Below are positions 1 to 8,737 of a stretch of DNA of 64,000 nt, piece by piece (the stretch's first letter is position 1; every line of letters begins with the position of its first letter). Position numbers and translations under genes: made by a program. The stretch is from Janthinobacterium sp. J1-1 (GTDB lineage: Bacteria > Pseudomonadota > Gammaproteobacteria > Burkholderiales > Burkholderiaceae_D): contig NZ_CP132339.1 of the NCBI RefSeq assembly GCF_030944405.1, positions 310,001-374,000 of the forward strand. Direction: 5' to 3'. A model generated the notes under the pieces. It saw only the letters and a list, made by a program, of their open reading frames with translations. It was not told the DNA's origin and searched no databases.

Positions 1-1
1 T

Positions 2-331
2 CTGGCCATGCTGCGTCTGTATGCCCAGCCTGGCAACACGCTGTCGCAGCGCCAGATCAACGGCATTGTCGGCCTCAGTCATTGCGCCGCCAGTGCCTGG
101 CTGCATGACCAGCATGGCGCCGCCTATGTGAGGGGCGTAGAAATCAGCGTGACCCTCGATGAAAGTGCGTATGTCGGGGCCAGCATGCACGCCTTCATCG
201 TGTTGCTCGATCATTTTTTTGGCCAGTATGTCCACCTGAACAGTTACACCCAGGTGGTGGCCCTGTCCCATTCCTCCGGGAAGGAGTTGCTACGATGCCT
301 GCCTCGCAACGGCGCCCTGCCGCTGGTGTAA
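2..331 (+). CDS. tssF: T6SS baseplate subunit TssF, C-terminal end (partial)
   Basis: The reading frame is open at the left edge of the window, so only about the last 109 residues of TssF (ImpG/VasA family) are present. TssF works with TssE, TssG and TssK in the baseplate that assembles around VgrG and docks the contractile sheath on the membrane complex. The visible part carries C-terminal family features: YVRGVEISVTLDE, then a hydrophobic helix and the LLDHFFGQYVHLNSYTQ block. The stop lies 37 bases inside tssG, the usual overlap of these two genes and a sign of translational coupling. Family assignment is by recognition of these motifs; full-length integrity cannot be judged here. Confidence 0.78.
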   Translation: MAMLRLYAQPGNTLSQRQINGIVGLSHCAASAWLHDQHGAAYVRGVEISVTLDESAYVGASMHAFIVLLDHFFGQYVHLNSYTQVVALSHSSGKELLRCLPRNGALPLV

Positions 332-1314
332 TCGATCAATTGCTGGCCGAACCGCAGCGCTTCGAATTTTTTCAGGCGGTGCACTTGATCGAGCTGTGGC
401 TGCGCCAAAACGGTCTCGATCCGGATGGCGACTATCTGCGCTTTCGCAATCGCATGTCGCTGTCGTTTCCAGCGGCGCAGATCGACAGCCTGCAAACGCC
501 GGCCGGCATGGGCGAAGCCTGCACCTTGCTGGCCGCGCTGCGGTCGTCAGACTTGCATCAGATCGATCTGACTCCAGCCTTTATGGGTTTTCTTGGAGGC
601 AATGGCGTATTGCCCCTGCATTACACGCAGCGCCTGGCAGAGCATGAGGCGGACAGCAAGAGCGATGGCCCGCGTGCCTTTTTCGACCTGTTTTCACACC
701 GCGCGGTGGCCCTTTTTTACCAGGCTTGGCAGCACCATCGCCTCGACGCGCTACAGGACGTACGGGGCGAGGATACCTTGCTGCCGCTGCTGCAGGCGCT
801 GGCCGGCGCGCCGGCGGAAACGCCGGACGCCCGCATCGCCCGGTATGCGGTGCAATGGCGTGCCAGAAGCATGCCGGCCGACATCATGGCCAGCGTGCTG
901 GCCGACTATTTTGGCGTAACCGTCCACGTCCAGCCGCTGGTAGGTCATTGGCAAGACGTCCCGATGCACGACCAGGCGCAACTGGGCGTGGCACACGTAT
1001 CCCTTGGCGCGGGAGTGCTGCTCGGCAAGCGCCTGTACAGCCGCGACAGCCTGGTGCGCGTGCGCATCGGCCCGCTCGAACACTATATGTTCGAGCAACT
1101 CCTGCCCGGCGCCCCGGCGTCGCTGGCACTGAAGGACATGCTGGGCAAATTTTGCGGCGCGGGCCTGACGTTTGAAATCGAGTTGGTGCTGCGCCGGCAG
1201 GACGTGCAAGGCATCACCCTGGGCGGCGCTGCTCGCCTGGGCAATCACGCGTTTTTGTGCATTGTGCCGGAAACCCGGGACCGCGACGACCTGTGCTATC
1301 TGCTGCAACCGTAG
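295..1314 (+). CDS. tssG: T6SS baseplate subunit TssG
   Basis: A 339-residue protein of the TssG (ImpH/VasB) family, near the usual family length. TssG forms the trifurcation core of each baseplate wedge with two TssF copies. Recognisable motifs are FEFFQAVHLIELWLRQ near residues 22-37, and FMGFLGGNGVLPLHYT near residues 94-110; the latter is the most conserved part of the family. The ATG at 295 gives a 37-base overlap with tssF. It is followed not by further structural genes but by an immunity-effector-immunity-vgrG block, so this is the downstream end of the structural operon. Confidence 0.93.
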   Translation: MPASQRRPAAGVIDQLLAEPQRFEFFQAVHLIELWLRQNGLDPDGDYLRFRNRMSLSFPAAQIDSLQTPAGMGEACTLLAALRSSDLHQIDLTPAFMGFLGGNGVLPLHYTQRLAEHEADSKSDGPRAFFDLFSHRAVALFYQAWQHHRLDALQDVRGEDTLLPLLQALAGAPAETPDARIARYAVQWRARSMPADIMASVLADYFGVTVHVQPLVGHWQDVPMHDQAQLGVAHVSLGAGVLLGKRLYSRDSLVRVRIGPLEHYMFEQLLPGAPASLALKDMLGKFCGAGLTFEIELVLRRQDVQGITLGGAARLGNHAFLCIVPETRDRDDLCYLLQP

Positions 1315-1345
1315 CAATCCCTTGTTCGTGACCTAAGGAGCACAC

Positions 1346-1396
1346 ATGGCCAAGCCCCCCAGTACACGATCCCACTTGCCGCAGGAGCGCGCATGA
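1346..1396 (+). pseudogene. 16-codon ORF, possible remnant of a deleted T6SS effector
   Basis: An ATG at 1346 stands 5 bases after a strong AAGGAG ribosome site and opens a 16-codon frame that stops in an ATGA overlap with the first tli4-like gene. The complete lipase gene at 2748 also has an AAGGAG leader and also ends in an ATGA overlap with its immunity gene; its last codons (GCAGGACCTCGCATGA) resemble those here (GCAGGAGCGCGCATGA). The simple reading is that an effector gene once stood here and lost all but its start and end, leaving an orphan immunity gene. The alternative is a short leader ORF that couples translation. The sequence alone does not decide. Confidence 0.35.
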
Positions 1397-2077
1397 AACG
1401 CACTCTGCACAATATCACGCCGCGCCAGCAGGCCCTTATCGTCTGTGTGACCCTGAGCCTGCTCGTTGGCGCGTATTCCATCCGCAGTTTCCACGATCTG
1501 ATCAAGGTGCAAACGATGACGCAAACCATGAAAACCATGTGCGTGGGCCGCTTCCTGATCGACGTGCCGGTTGACGCGCCCGTCTCGTTCCGGCCCGCCT
1601 TTCTGTCGGGCTGGACCATTTCAACCAGGATCGACGAAACCGACCAGCAGTTTGCCGAGCGCCTGGCGGCCAAGGAAGCGGAGTTGAGAGCGGCCAGGAA
1701 TGAAAAAGGCTGGGAAAGCCTGGAAACAGTGCTGCCCGTCAGGCATGACATGGTGCAAGGCAAGGTATTTGTATTTGACCGCACCTGGTCGCATTTCTTT
1801 GAAGACGGAAAACGCATGGAAACGCAAGCCGCCGCCGTCCATGGCTATATCCGCACCGGCCAGACCAGCCTCGATTTTACTGCCAGATACCTCAACACCG
1901 AGGACGCCAGGGAACTCGCTCAACTGGTCACCCAGGTGCGCGCCCTGAAGGAGGGAGAAGTTCCCACTGCCCCCGGTTTTTGCTTCGGCCGCGCCATGCT
2001 GCTCGACCCGCTGCTGGCCAGCCAGAATGAGCGCGTCACGATGTTTGTCGGCATCAAGGATCATCCGGATATATCGA
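1393..2077 (+). repeat. direct repeat, 5' block of immunity gene copy 1
   Basis: This 685-base block recurs at 4397-5081 with only a handful of base changes (for example the codons at residues 64 Val/Ile, 78 Ile/Val, 87 Arg/His). A second near-identical block follows near the 3' ends of both genes (2371-2691 and 5372-5680). Between the blocks the two genes differ heavily. The two copies flank the lipase gene as direct repeats about 3.0 kb apart. Confidence 0.95.
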
Positions 2078-2712
2078 TTGCCGTCTATACCGCTGCTGGG
2101 CTAAAACCCGACCGCTCGCTGCTTGGCAGAGCCGCGAGGGGCGCAACTAGGCAAAAGTATGCATCGCGATTTCATACTTTTCGCAGTGGCAGCAAAAAGC
2201 TGGCCGGCTTGGCTGGTGAAGAATTACTGGAAAAGGTGAATGAAGAAAATGGCACCACCGGCCATAGTTTTCAATGGGAATCATTTGATAAAAGGGACGA
2301 TGTATTTACGCCCAAGCTGTCCCTGGAATTAGGCAGCGGCTATGGACGTCCAGGCAAACCGGTCGCTTCCAGCCTGTGGGACGACGCCATTCTCGCGCTG
2401 TGGGACAAGCTGGCCGACAGCCTGCGCGTACGCCCCACCATCTTTCCGGTGCCCAAAGTAGCGCCAGGGCCGGCGCTGGCCAGCACCGCGCGCTCGGGCG
2501 AACCTTGCCCGTCCACCGGCTGGTGGCGCTGTACTAATGGCGCCGGGTTGCTGATCGCGGGTGGCGAGCGGCAGTTCTTTACGGCCGGCACACGCCTGCC
2601 GCAAGCCCGGCTGGCGCCGCCATCAGCGCTATGGCAGCGCCTGCGCAAGAGAGCCGAGCCGATGCCCAGCCGCTGGGTCCTGGCCGACGCCGAGGCGCCG
2701 CCACCCAGGTAG
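1393..2712 (+). CDS. T6SS immunity protein, Tli4-like, copy 1
   Basis: A 439-residue protein resembling the Tli4 family, which neutralises Tle4-type lipase effectors in the periplasm. It starts with an N-terminal hydrophobic segment (about residues 13-32, LIVCVTLSLLVGAYS) that would act as a signal anchor or uncleaved signal, fitting periplasmic action. A conserved MCVGRFLIDVPVDAPV block follows, then PGFCFGRAMLLDP, then a C-terminal part with CPSTGWWRC and a Trp-rich tail. Residues 1-228 and about 327-434 are almost identical to copy 2 at 4397, while the roughly 100 residues between have diverged strongly. The C-terminus runs about 11 residues beyond copy 2 (VLADAEAPPPR). No intact effector precedes it, so it may be an orphan or decoy immunity gene. 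Confidence 0.72.
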   Translation: MKRTLHNITPRQQALIVCVTLSLLVGAYSIRSFHDLIKVQTMTQTMKTMCVGRFLIDVPVDAPVSFRPAFLSGWTISTRIDETDQQFAERLAAKEAELRAARNEKGWESLETVLPVRHDMVQGKVFVFDRTWSHFFEDGKRMETQAAAVHGYIRTGQTSLDFTARYLNTEDARELAQLVTQVRALKEGEVPTAPGFCFGRAMLLDPLLASQNERVTMFVGIKDHPDISIAVYTAAGLKPDRSLLGRAARGATRQKYASRFHTFRSGSKKLAGLAGEELLEKVNEENGTTGHSFQWESFDKRDDVFTPKLSLELGSGYGRPGKPVASSLWDDAILALWDKLADSLRVRPTIFPVPKVAPGPALASTARSGEPCPSTGWWRCTNGAGLLIAGGERQFFTAGTRLPQARLAPPSALWQRLRKRAEPMPSRWVLADAEAPPPR

Positions 2713-2747
2713 CGCTGATTCTTCTTACGCCAACCCAAGGAGCAAGC

Positions 2748-4400
2748 ATGGATGAACCGACCCGCACGATGCCGCACCCGCAATTGCAGCCCGACGGCAG
2801 CGTGCGCGGACGGCTGACCTTGACGCCGAAGGAACTCACCACCCGCGCCCTGTTCACCCTGCCGCCATCGCGCGTGATACCGGTGATCGTGCTACCCGGC
2901 ACCATGGGCAGCAATTTACGCGCCACCACCAATCCGGCGCAGCCGCAGAACCAGGCGCTGGCTCCCGGCGAAGAGGCCTGGCGGCCGCCGAATGGCAGTT
3001 ACGCTGGCATAAAGGAGGGAAAAAAATGGGACGATAGAGATGCCGCTCTTCGCCAACAAATTCTCGATCACGAAACACTGGAAGTCGATGACCAGGGCGA
3101 AATCGACCTGCCCATGCTTGCCGCCGCCGATGGCATCGGCGCGGAGCAGTCGCGCGAACGGGGCTGGGGCCAGGCCCACTGGGACAGCTATGGCGCCTTG
3201 CTCTACACACTGGAACGCAATCTCAATGCCACGTTCTACAACTTCAATGGCACACGCACGCTGGAAAGCCATTGGCAGGTCATCAACTCATTCGACCGGG
3301 AACGCTGGGGCTGGCCCGGTGCGGTCACCGGCGTGGTCAAACCGCTGCTCGACAGCGAATTTGAACAGTTCGCCAAACATCATTTCCCCGTGTATGCGCA
3401 TGGCTACAACTGGATGGCCTCCAATGAAGACAGCGCCAGGCTGCTGCAATCGCGCATAGAACGCATCATCGCTTTCTGGGCCGGGCGCAAGCAGGTCTGC
3501 ACGCAGGTGATCCTGGTGACCCATTCGATGGGCGGCCTGGTGGCCCGCGCCTGCGCCAAAAACATACCGAACAGCATCGCCGGCATTATCCATGGCGTAA
3601 TGCCGACCCTGGGCGCTCCGGTCTGCTTCAGCCGGATTGCCTGCGGCACCGAGACCACGCGTCCCGGCGCCGGCAAGATCGATACCATCGCGCTGGAGGT
3701 GGTGGCGAAAATTGTCGGACCGAGCGCGGCGGACACCACCGCCGTAATGGCCACCGCGCCCGGCGCGCTGGAACTGCTGCCCACCCATCTGTACCAGCGC
3801 AAATGGCTGCATATTGCCAGCATCCAGAGGGATGCGCCCGTCAACCAGCATTTCAGTCTGCCGGAAGGAAATCCCTACGATTTTTACCGCGATACCAAGC
3901 CCTGGTATCGCCTGATCGATCCGGCATTGGCCGATCCCGCAGACAAATACAAGGCAAACCTGGCACATACCCTGCGCAAAACTGTGGATCAAGCGGAAAG
4001 ATTTCACCGGCAAATCATTGACACCTACTATCACCCGAATACTTATGCCTTCTATGGCGATGACGCGCTGCCCACCTTTGGCGAGTTTCGCTGGACGGCA
4101 ATAGCATCGCTGGCGGGAAAATCGGTCACCGCCATCAAGGCGGGCCGTGGCATGGGCAACACCTTTGGTGGCGGACGCAGCGTCATGTTCCCGGACAGCG
4201 GCAGCATGTACTTTGAACGCCAGCCGCAGGACGCCAATGGCGACGGCACCGTGCCATCGCATTCGGGCGCCGGCCCGCTCGGCAAGATCAAGCACCTGTT
4301 CGCCACGCGCGGCTATGACCATCAGGGCTGCTACAACGACAAGGCCATGATCGCCCTGACGCAGCACCTGATCGTGCGCATCGTGCAGGACCTCGCATGA
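2748..4400 (+). CDS. T6SS lipase effector, alpha/beta hydrolase (Tle4-like candidate)
   Basis: A 550-residue alpha/beta hydrolase. The start at 2748 is chosen because AAGGAG lies 5 bases upstream; longer in-frame starts overlap the previous gene. Near the N-terminus VIPVIVLPGTMGSNL is typical of PGAP1/LCAT-type lipases. The nucleophile elbow is THSMGG with Ser260 (a variant of GxSxG with Thr first). The likely acid is Asp499 in NGDGTVPSHS and the likely base His525 in GYDHQGCY. There is no signal peptide, as expected for cargo delivered by the T6SS. It sits between two Tli4-like immunity genes, overlaps the second by 4 bases, and lies upstream of vgrG. From this context it is inferred to be a phospholipase toxin acting on target-cell membranes. 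The Tle subfamily is not certain. Confidence 0.75.
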   Translation: MDEPTRTMPHPQLQPDGSVRGRLTLTPKELTTRALFTLPPSRVIPVIVLPGTMGSNLRATTNPAQPQNQALAPGEEAWRPPNGSYAGIKEGKKWDDRDAALRQQILDHETLEVDDQGEIDLPMLAAADGIGAEQSRERGWGQAHWDSYGALLYTLERNLNATFYNFNGTRTLESHWQVINSFDRERWGWPGAVTGVVKPLLDSEFEQFAKHHFPVYAHGYNWMASNEDSARLLQSRIERIIAFWAGRKQVCTQVILVTHSMGGLVARACAKNIPNSIAGIIHGVMPTLGAPVCFSRIACGTETTRPGAGKIDTIALEVVAKIVGPSAADTTAVMATAPGALELLPTHLYQRKWLHIASIQRDAPVNQHFSLPEGNPYDFYRDTKPWYRLIDPALADPADKYKANLAHTLRKTVDQAERFHRQIIDTYYHPNTYAFYGDDALPTFGEFRWTAIASLAGKSVTAIKAGRGMGNTFGGGRSVMFPDSGSMYFERQPQDANGDGTVPSHSGAGPLGKIKHLFATRGYDHQGCYNDKAMIALTQHLIVRIVQDLA

Positions 4401-5081
4401 AACGCACTCTGCACAATATCACGCCGCGCCAGCAGGCCCTTATCGTCTGTGTGACCCTGAGCCTGCTCGTTGGCGCGTATTCCATCCGCAGTTTCCACGA
4501 TCTGATCAAGGTGCAAACGATGACGCAAACCATGAAAACCATGTGCGTGGGCCGCTTCCTGATCGACGTGCCGGTTGACGCGCCCATCTCGTTCCGGCCC
4601 GCCTTTCTGTCGGGCTGGACCATTTCCACCAGGGTCGACGAAACCGACCAGCAGTTTGCCGAGCACCTGGCGGCCAAGGAAGCGGAGTTGAGAGCGGCCA
4701 GGAATGAAAAAGGCTGGGAAAGCCTGGAAACAGTGCTGCCCGTCAGGCATGACATGGTGCAAGGCAAGGTATTTGTATTTGACCGCACCTGGTCGCATTT
4801 CTTTGAAGACGGAAAACGCATGGAAACGCAAGCCGCCGCCGTCCATGGCTATATCCGCACCGGCCAGACCAGCCTCGATTTTACTGCCAGATACCTCAAC
4901 ACCGAGGACGTCAGGGAACTCGCTCAACTGGTCACCCAGGTGCGCGCCCTGAAGGAGGGAGAAGTTCCCACTGCCCCCGGTTTTTGCTTCGGCCGCGCCA
5001 TGCTGCTCGACCCGCTGCTGGCCAGCCAGAATGAGCGCGTCACGATGTTTGTCGGCATCAAGGACCATCCGGATATATCGA
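4397..5081 (+). repeat. direct repeat, 5' block of immunity gene copy 2
   Basis: Second copy of the 685-base block at 1393-2077. The 3' repeat block offset is 3001 bases against 3004 for the 5' block, so the diverged cores differ by one codon net. Recombination between the copies would remove the lipase gene and leave one hybrid immunity gene. Confidence 0.95.
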
Positions 5082-5680
5082 TCGTCCTCGATACCGCTGC
5101 CGGGCTGAAGTCGGACCCGTCCTTACTAGCTCGGCACAATAATAGCTACCGGCAGGAGCATGCATCGCACTTTCACATATTACGAAGCGGGCCAAAAAGT
5201 CACGCCGGCATGCAAGGCGAAGAATTGCTGGAACGCGTGCGGGAAGACAATGGCAATCTGCGGCACAGTTTTGATTGGGAGGGCCATGACAATCCGAAAG
5301 ATTTGTTCAAGCCCCAACTTTCATTGAGCTTGGGCAGCGGCTACAGCCGACCGGGAAGACACGTAACGTCCAGCCTGTGGGACGACGCCATCCTGGCGCT
5401 GTGGGACAAGCTGGCCGACAGCCTGCGCGTACGCCCCACCATCTTGCCGCTGCCCGAAGTAGCGCCGGGGCCGGCGCCGGCCAGCACCGCGCGCTCGGGC
5501 GAGCCTTGCCCGTCTACCGGCTGGTGGCGCAGCACCAATGGCGCCGGGTTGCTGATCGCGGGTGGCGAGCGGCAGTTCTTTACGGCCGGCACACGCCTGC
5601 CGCAAGCCCGGCTGGCGCCACCGTCAACGCTATGGCAGCGCCTGCGCAAGAGAGCCGAGCCGATGCCCAGCCGCTGGTAG
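4397..5680 (+). CDS. T6SS immunity protein, Tli4-like, copy 2 (cognate candidate)
   Basis: A 427-residue paralogue of the protein at 1393, with the same N-terminal hydrophobic anchor and the same MCVGRFLIDVPVDAP, PGFCFGRAMLLDP and CPSTGWWRS landmarks. Its ATG overlaps the lipase stop (ATGA), the standard arrangement for an effector and its own immunity protein, so this copy is the best cognate candidate. Residues about 230-325 differ at roughly half of positions from copy 1, while the flanks are almost identical. That pattern suggests the central part carries binding specificity and that gene conversion keeps the flanks alike. It ends at PSRW, shorter than copy 1. The stop lies 82 bases before vgrG. 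Confidence 0.75.
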   Translation: MKRTLHNITPRQQALIVCVTLSLLVGAYSIRSFHDLIKVQTMTQTMKTMCVGRFLIDVPVDAPISFRPAFLSGWTISTRVDETDQQFAEHLAAKEAELRAARNEKGWESLETVLPVRHDMVQGKVFVFDRTWSHFFEDGKRMETQAAAVHGYIRTGQTSLDFTARYLNTEDVRELAQLVTQVRALKEGEVPTAPGFCFGRAMLLDPLLASQNERVTMFVGIKDHPDISIVLDTAAGLKSDPSLLARHNNSYRQEHASHFHILRSGPKSHAGMQGEELLERVREDNGNLRHSFDWEGHDNPKDLFKPQLSLSLGSGYSRPGRHVTSSLWDDAILALWDKLADSLRVRPTILPLPEVAPGPAPASTARSGEPCPSTGWWRSTNGAGLLIAGGERQFFTAGTRLPQARLAPPSTLWQRLRKRAEPMPSRW

Positions 5681-5762
5681 CTGCCACCGACACCCCGCCG
5701 GTCTTGCCGCCAACGTGAACGCGGCCTGGCACATCCGCCCCTTTCATCCGCAGGAGACTCTC

Positions 5763-8564
5763 ATGGCAAGCGACAACAATGAATTTTTACAATTCATGCA
5801 GCTGGAAAAACTGCTGCATACGGCGAACCGCCCCTTGCGCCTGCGCCTGTGCCATGCGGAGGGTGTCAGCGAAGACATGCTGTTGCCGCAACAGGTCTTC
5901 GGCACTACGGCAGTGTGCGGCGCGCTGGAGTACCGCGTGCTATGCCTGTCGACCAGCGCAGTTTTACCGTTGAAGCAACTGATCGCGCTGCCAGCGGCCA
6001 TCGACATCGTCACCGACCGGGGCGACTTGTGCAGCGTCTGCGGCATCGTTGCCGAAGCCAGCGCCGGCGACAGCGATGGCGGCGTCGCCACCTATCAGCT
6101 GGTGCTGCGCGACGCGCTGTCGATCATGGAAAAACGCATCAACACCAGGGTCTTTCGCCATCTGGCCGAGATCGATATCGTGAAGTTGATCATCGGCGAA
6201 TGGCGCCAGGCCAGCACCGTGCTGGCTGCCGCCTTCCACTGCGAAGTCGACCCCGTGCTGCAAGAGCGTGCCGGGCTGCCGCGCGAATTCACCATGCAAC
6301 ACAATGAATCGGATGCCGCCTTTATCCGGCGCCTGCTGAAGCGGCGCGGCATCGCCTGGTTCTTCCGCGCCGGCGCCAGTGCCGGAACGGGGCCTGCAGC
6401 GGTACCGGTGCACACGATGGTGATGTTCAACGACGCCGACAGCCTGCGCCAGAGCGCGGCAGGCAGCGTGCGCTACCATCGCGACGCGGCCACGGAAGAG
6501 CGTGACAGCCTGACCTCATGGAGCGCCGTGCGCACGCTCCAGCCCGCCAGCACCGGCCAGCATAGCTGGGATTACAGCTATCCGCTGAGCCCGCACTTCA
6601 TGACCAGTCACGCGCGCGGCGCCACCGACCAGGGCCATAGCGGCAACGACCTGGCGGCCCTGCTCGATGACTATCAATTGCTGGCCCCGCATGTGGGCAA
6701 CGATCATGAAGACTTGTGCTCGCTGGGGCGCTTGCGCATGCAACGCCATGACCTGGAGGCGAAATGCTTCCATGCGGAAGGCAGCGTGCGCGACCTGTGC
6801 GTCGGCGAATATTTCAACCTGTCGGGCCACCCTGAAGTCGATACGCATGCGTTGCAGGAGCGCGAGTTCGTTGTCACGGCGCTGCGTGTCAATGTCCGCA
6901 ATAATCTTCCTGCGGCGCTGCTGGCCAAGGCCGAACGCCTGTTTGCGCGCCACCGCTGGATGCAGGCAAGCGGCGCCGGCACGGAAGACTATTTCACCGT
7001 GCTGGAAGGCAGCGCGGTACGCATGCAGATGCAATTGACCGCCATACGGCGTGGCATTCCCATCGTACCGGCGTTTGATGCGGCAACGGATATGCCGCAT
7101 CCGCACCTGCAAAGCGCGCTGGTGGTCGGTCCGGCGGCAGAGGAAGTCCATTGCGACCAGTTGGGGCGGGTAAAAATCCGCTTTCCGGCCACCCGCGCGC
7201 AAGACCATGAGCATGCGCATGGCGCTGGCGCGGCCGACAACGAGGCCGATTCGGCCTGGGTGCGCGTGGCGTCGAACTGGGCCGGCAATGGGGCGGGTAG
7301 TCTGCACCAGTGCGGCACCTTGGGCCTGCCGCGTATCGGCGCGGAAGTCCTGGTGGCCTTCATGGGTGGCGATCCCGACAAGCCCATCATCGTCGGCCAG
7401 TTGTACAACCAGAACGGACAGCCGCCTGCGCTCAGCAGTGCAGGCGAGTTGCCCGGCAACCGCTATTTGTCCGGCATCAAAAGTCGCGAGATAAAAGGCC
7501 AGCGTGGCAACCAGTTGCGCTTCGACGATGGCACCGGGCAGATCAGTGTGCAACTGGCCAGCGATCATGGCGCATCGCAACTGAACCTGGGCTGGCTGAC
7601 CCGGCCCAAGACCGACGGCCATGGCGCGCCGCGCGGCGAGGGTGCGGAGTTGCGCAGCGATCAGGCGGTGGCGGTACGTGGCGGCAAGGGCGTGCTGATC
7701 AGCGCTCACGGCGCCGCCAATGGCGAAAATGTACAGCTGGAACGCGCCGCACTGATCGGCGTGGCCGACCTCTTGCAGGGCGTGGCGAACCAGCTGGGCA
7801 AGCTGGCGGGCATCCATGCGAAAGACCAGACCGATGACGCAGAGCTGAGCCGCCTGCTGGGCATCCTGAAACACTGGCATCAGGGCAGCAATGTGGCCAG
7901 GGGCGGCGGTACGCCGGACGCCATCGTGGCGGCCACCGCACCCGATGGCATGATACTGAGCAGCCAGGCCAGCATGCTGGTGGGAGCGGAAAACACCCTG
8001 CAGATGGTATCGGCCAGCCATGCGCATCTGGCCAGCGGACAAGGTTTGTTCCTGCGCGCGGCGCGCGGCATCAGTGTGTTCGCGCATCAACTGGGACTCA
8101 AATTGATTGCCGCCAGCGGCAATGTGCTGGTGCAGGCGCATCAAGGTGATATTGAGCTGAGCGCCACAGGCAAGATTCGATTGACGGCCGGCGAGGGCAT
8201 CGAGATCCAGGCGCCAGCCGTCAAGATCGTGGCGCAGGGCGCACAGGCCGACTATGGCGGCGGCGCGATCACACAGCAAAGCAGCGGTCCCCACGCAATC
8301 AAATCTTCGCTGTTTGCGCACAGCCAGCCCGGTGGCGGCAGTGTTCCTGAAGTCAGCTTTCCCACCACCAGCTTGAAAGCCGATGAACGCGTGGTCCTGC
8401 GCGACCGCCAGACCATGCTGCCGATCAAGAACCGCCGCTTCTGCGCCACCCTCGACGATGGCCGCAGCATCAGCGGCAGCACCGATGCCGATGGCTGCTC
8501 GGAACTACTCGAGAGCGCGGCGATGCAGAACGCCAGTATCGACTTCTTTCCGGAAGAATCGTAA
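5763..8564 (+). CDS. vgrG: T6SS spike protein VgrG (TssI)
   Basis: A 933-residue VgrG, the trimeric spike at the tip of the Hcp tube, which carries effectors into target cells. The start at 5763 follows CAGGAGACTCTC; the open frame runs further upstream but would overlap tli4. Order of parts: gp27-like phage GPD region (residues 1 to about 480), an OB-fold gp5-like part with SAWVRVASNWAG near residue 496 and GDPDKPIIVGQLYNQ near 538, the SGIKSREIKGQRGNQ landmark near 568, and a DUF2345 beta-helix with VAVRGGKGVLISAHG near 638. A further stretch of about 70 residues (865-933) follows and looks like a small beta domain. Because the lipase lies just upstream, this tail could be the cargo-binding adaptor; that is inference. 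Confidence 0.95.
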   Translation: MASDNNEFLQFMQLEKLLHTANRPLRLRLCHAEGVSEDMLLPQQVFGTTAVCGALEYRVLCLSTSAVLPLKQLIALPAAIDIVTDRGDLCSVCGIVAEASAGDSDGGVATYQLVLRDALSIMEKRINTRVFRHLAEIDIVKLIIGEWRQASTVLAAAFHCEVDPVLQERAGLPREFTMQHNESDAAFIRRLLKRRGIAWFFRAGASAGTGPAAVPVHTMVMFNDADSLRQSAAGSVRYHRDAATEERDSLTSWSAVRTLQPASTGQHSWDYSYPLSPHFMTSHARGATDQGHSGNDLAALLDDYQLLAPHVGNDHEDLCSLGRLRMQRHDLEAKCFHAEGSVRDLCVGEYFNLSGHPEVDTHALQEREFVVTALRVNVRNNLPAALLAKAERLFARHRWMQASGAGTEDYFTVLEGSAVRMQMQLTAIRRGIPIVPAFDAATDMPHPHLQSALVVGPAAEEVHCDQLGRVKIRFPATRAQDHEHAHGAGAADNEADSAWVRVASNWAGNGAGSLHQCGTLGLPRIGAEVLVAFMGGDPDKPIIVGQLYNQNGQPPALSSAGELPGNRYLSGIKSREIKGQRGNQLRFDDGTGQISVQLASDHGASQLNLGWLTRPKTDGHGAPRGEGAELRSDQAVAVRGGKGVLISAHGAANGENVQLERAALIGVADLLQGVANQLGKLAGIHAKDQTDDAELSRLLGILKHWHQGSNVARGGGTPDAIVAATAPDGMILSSQASMLVGAENTLQMVSASHAHLASGQGLFLRAARGISVFAHQLGLKLIAASGNVLVQAHQGDIELSATGKIRLTAGEGIEIQAPAVKIVAQGAQADYGGGAITQQSSGPHAIKSSLFAHSQPGGGSVPEVSFPTTSLKADERVVLRDRQTMLPIKNRRFCATLDDGRSISGSTDADGCSELLESAAMQNASIDFFPEES

Positions 8565-8737
8565 TAAAAGCCATGAATATGAGCTGCGCGCAATGACGCC
8601 GCAGCCGCATGTGGTGACAATGCGGTCTACGTCTATTGCACTATAGATATGTGATATGAAAAAGACTAGTATCGTGTGCCCAGGACAACGTGCTTCGCAG
8701 GCGCGGCCGGTCCTCCCACTTCCTTATCGAGCCCATC

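Noticed and set aside
8..331. Transposase-like reading of the first ORF (HTH-like start)
   Set aside because: The LDE...HFFGQYVHLNSYTQ block and the overlap with tssG identify it as the TssF C-terminus.
6516..8321. Minus-strand ORF of 601 codons opposite vgrG
   Set aside because: Shadow of vgrG in a GC-rich frame without ribosome site or recognisable domain.
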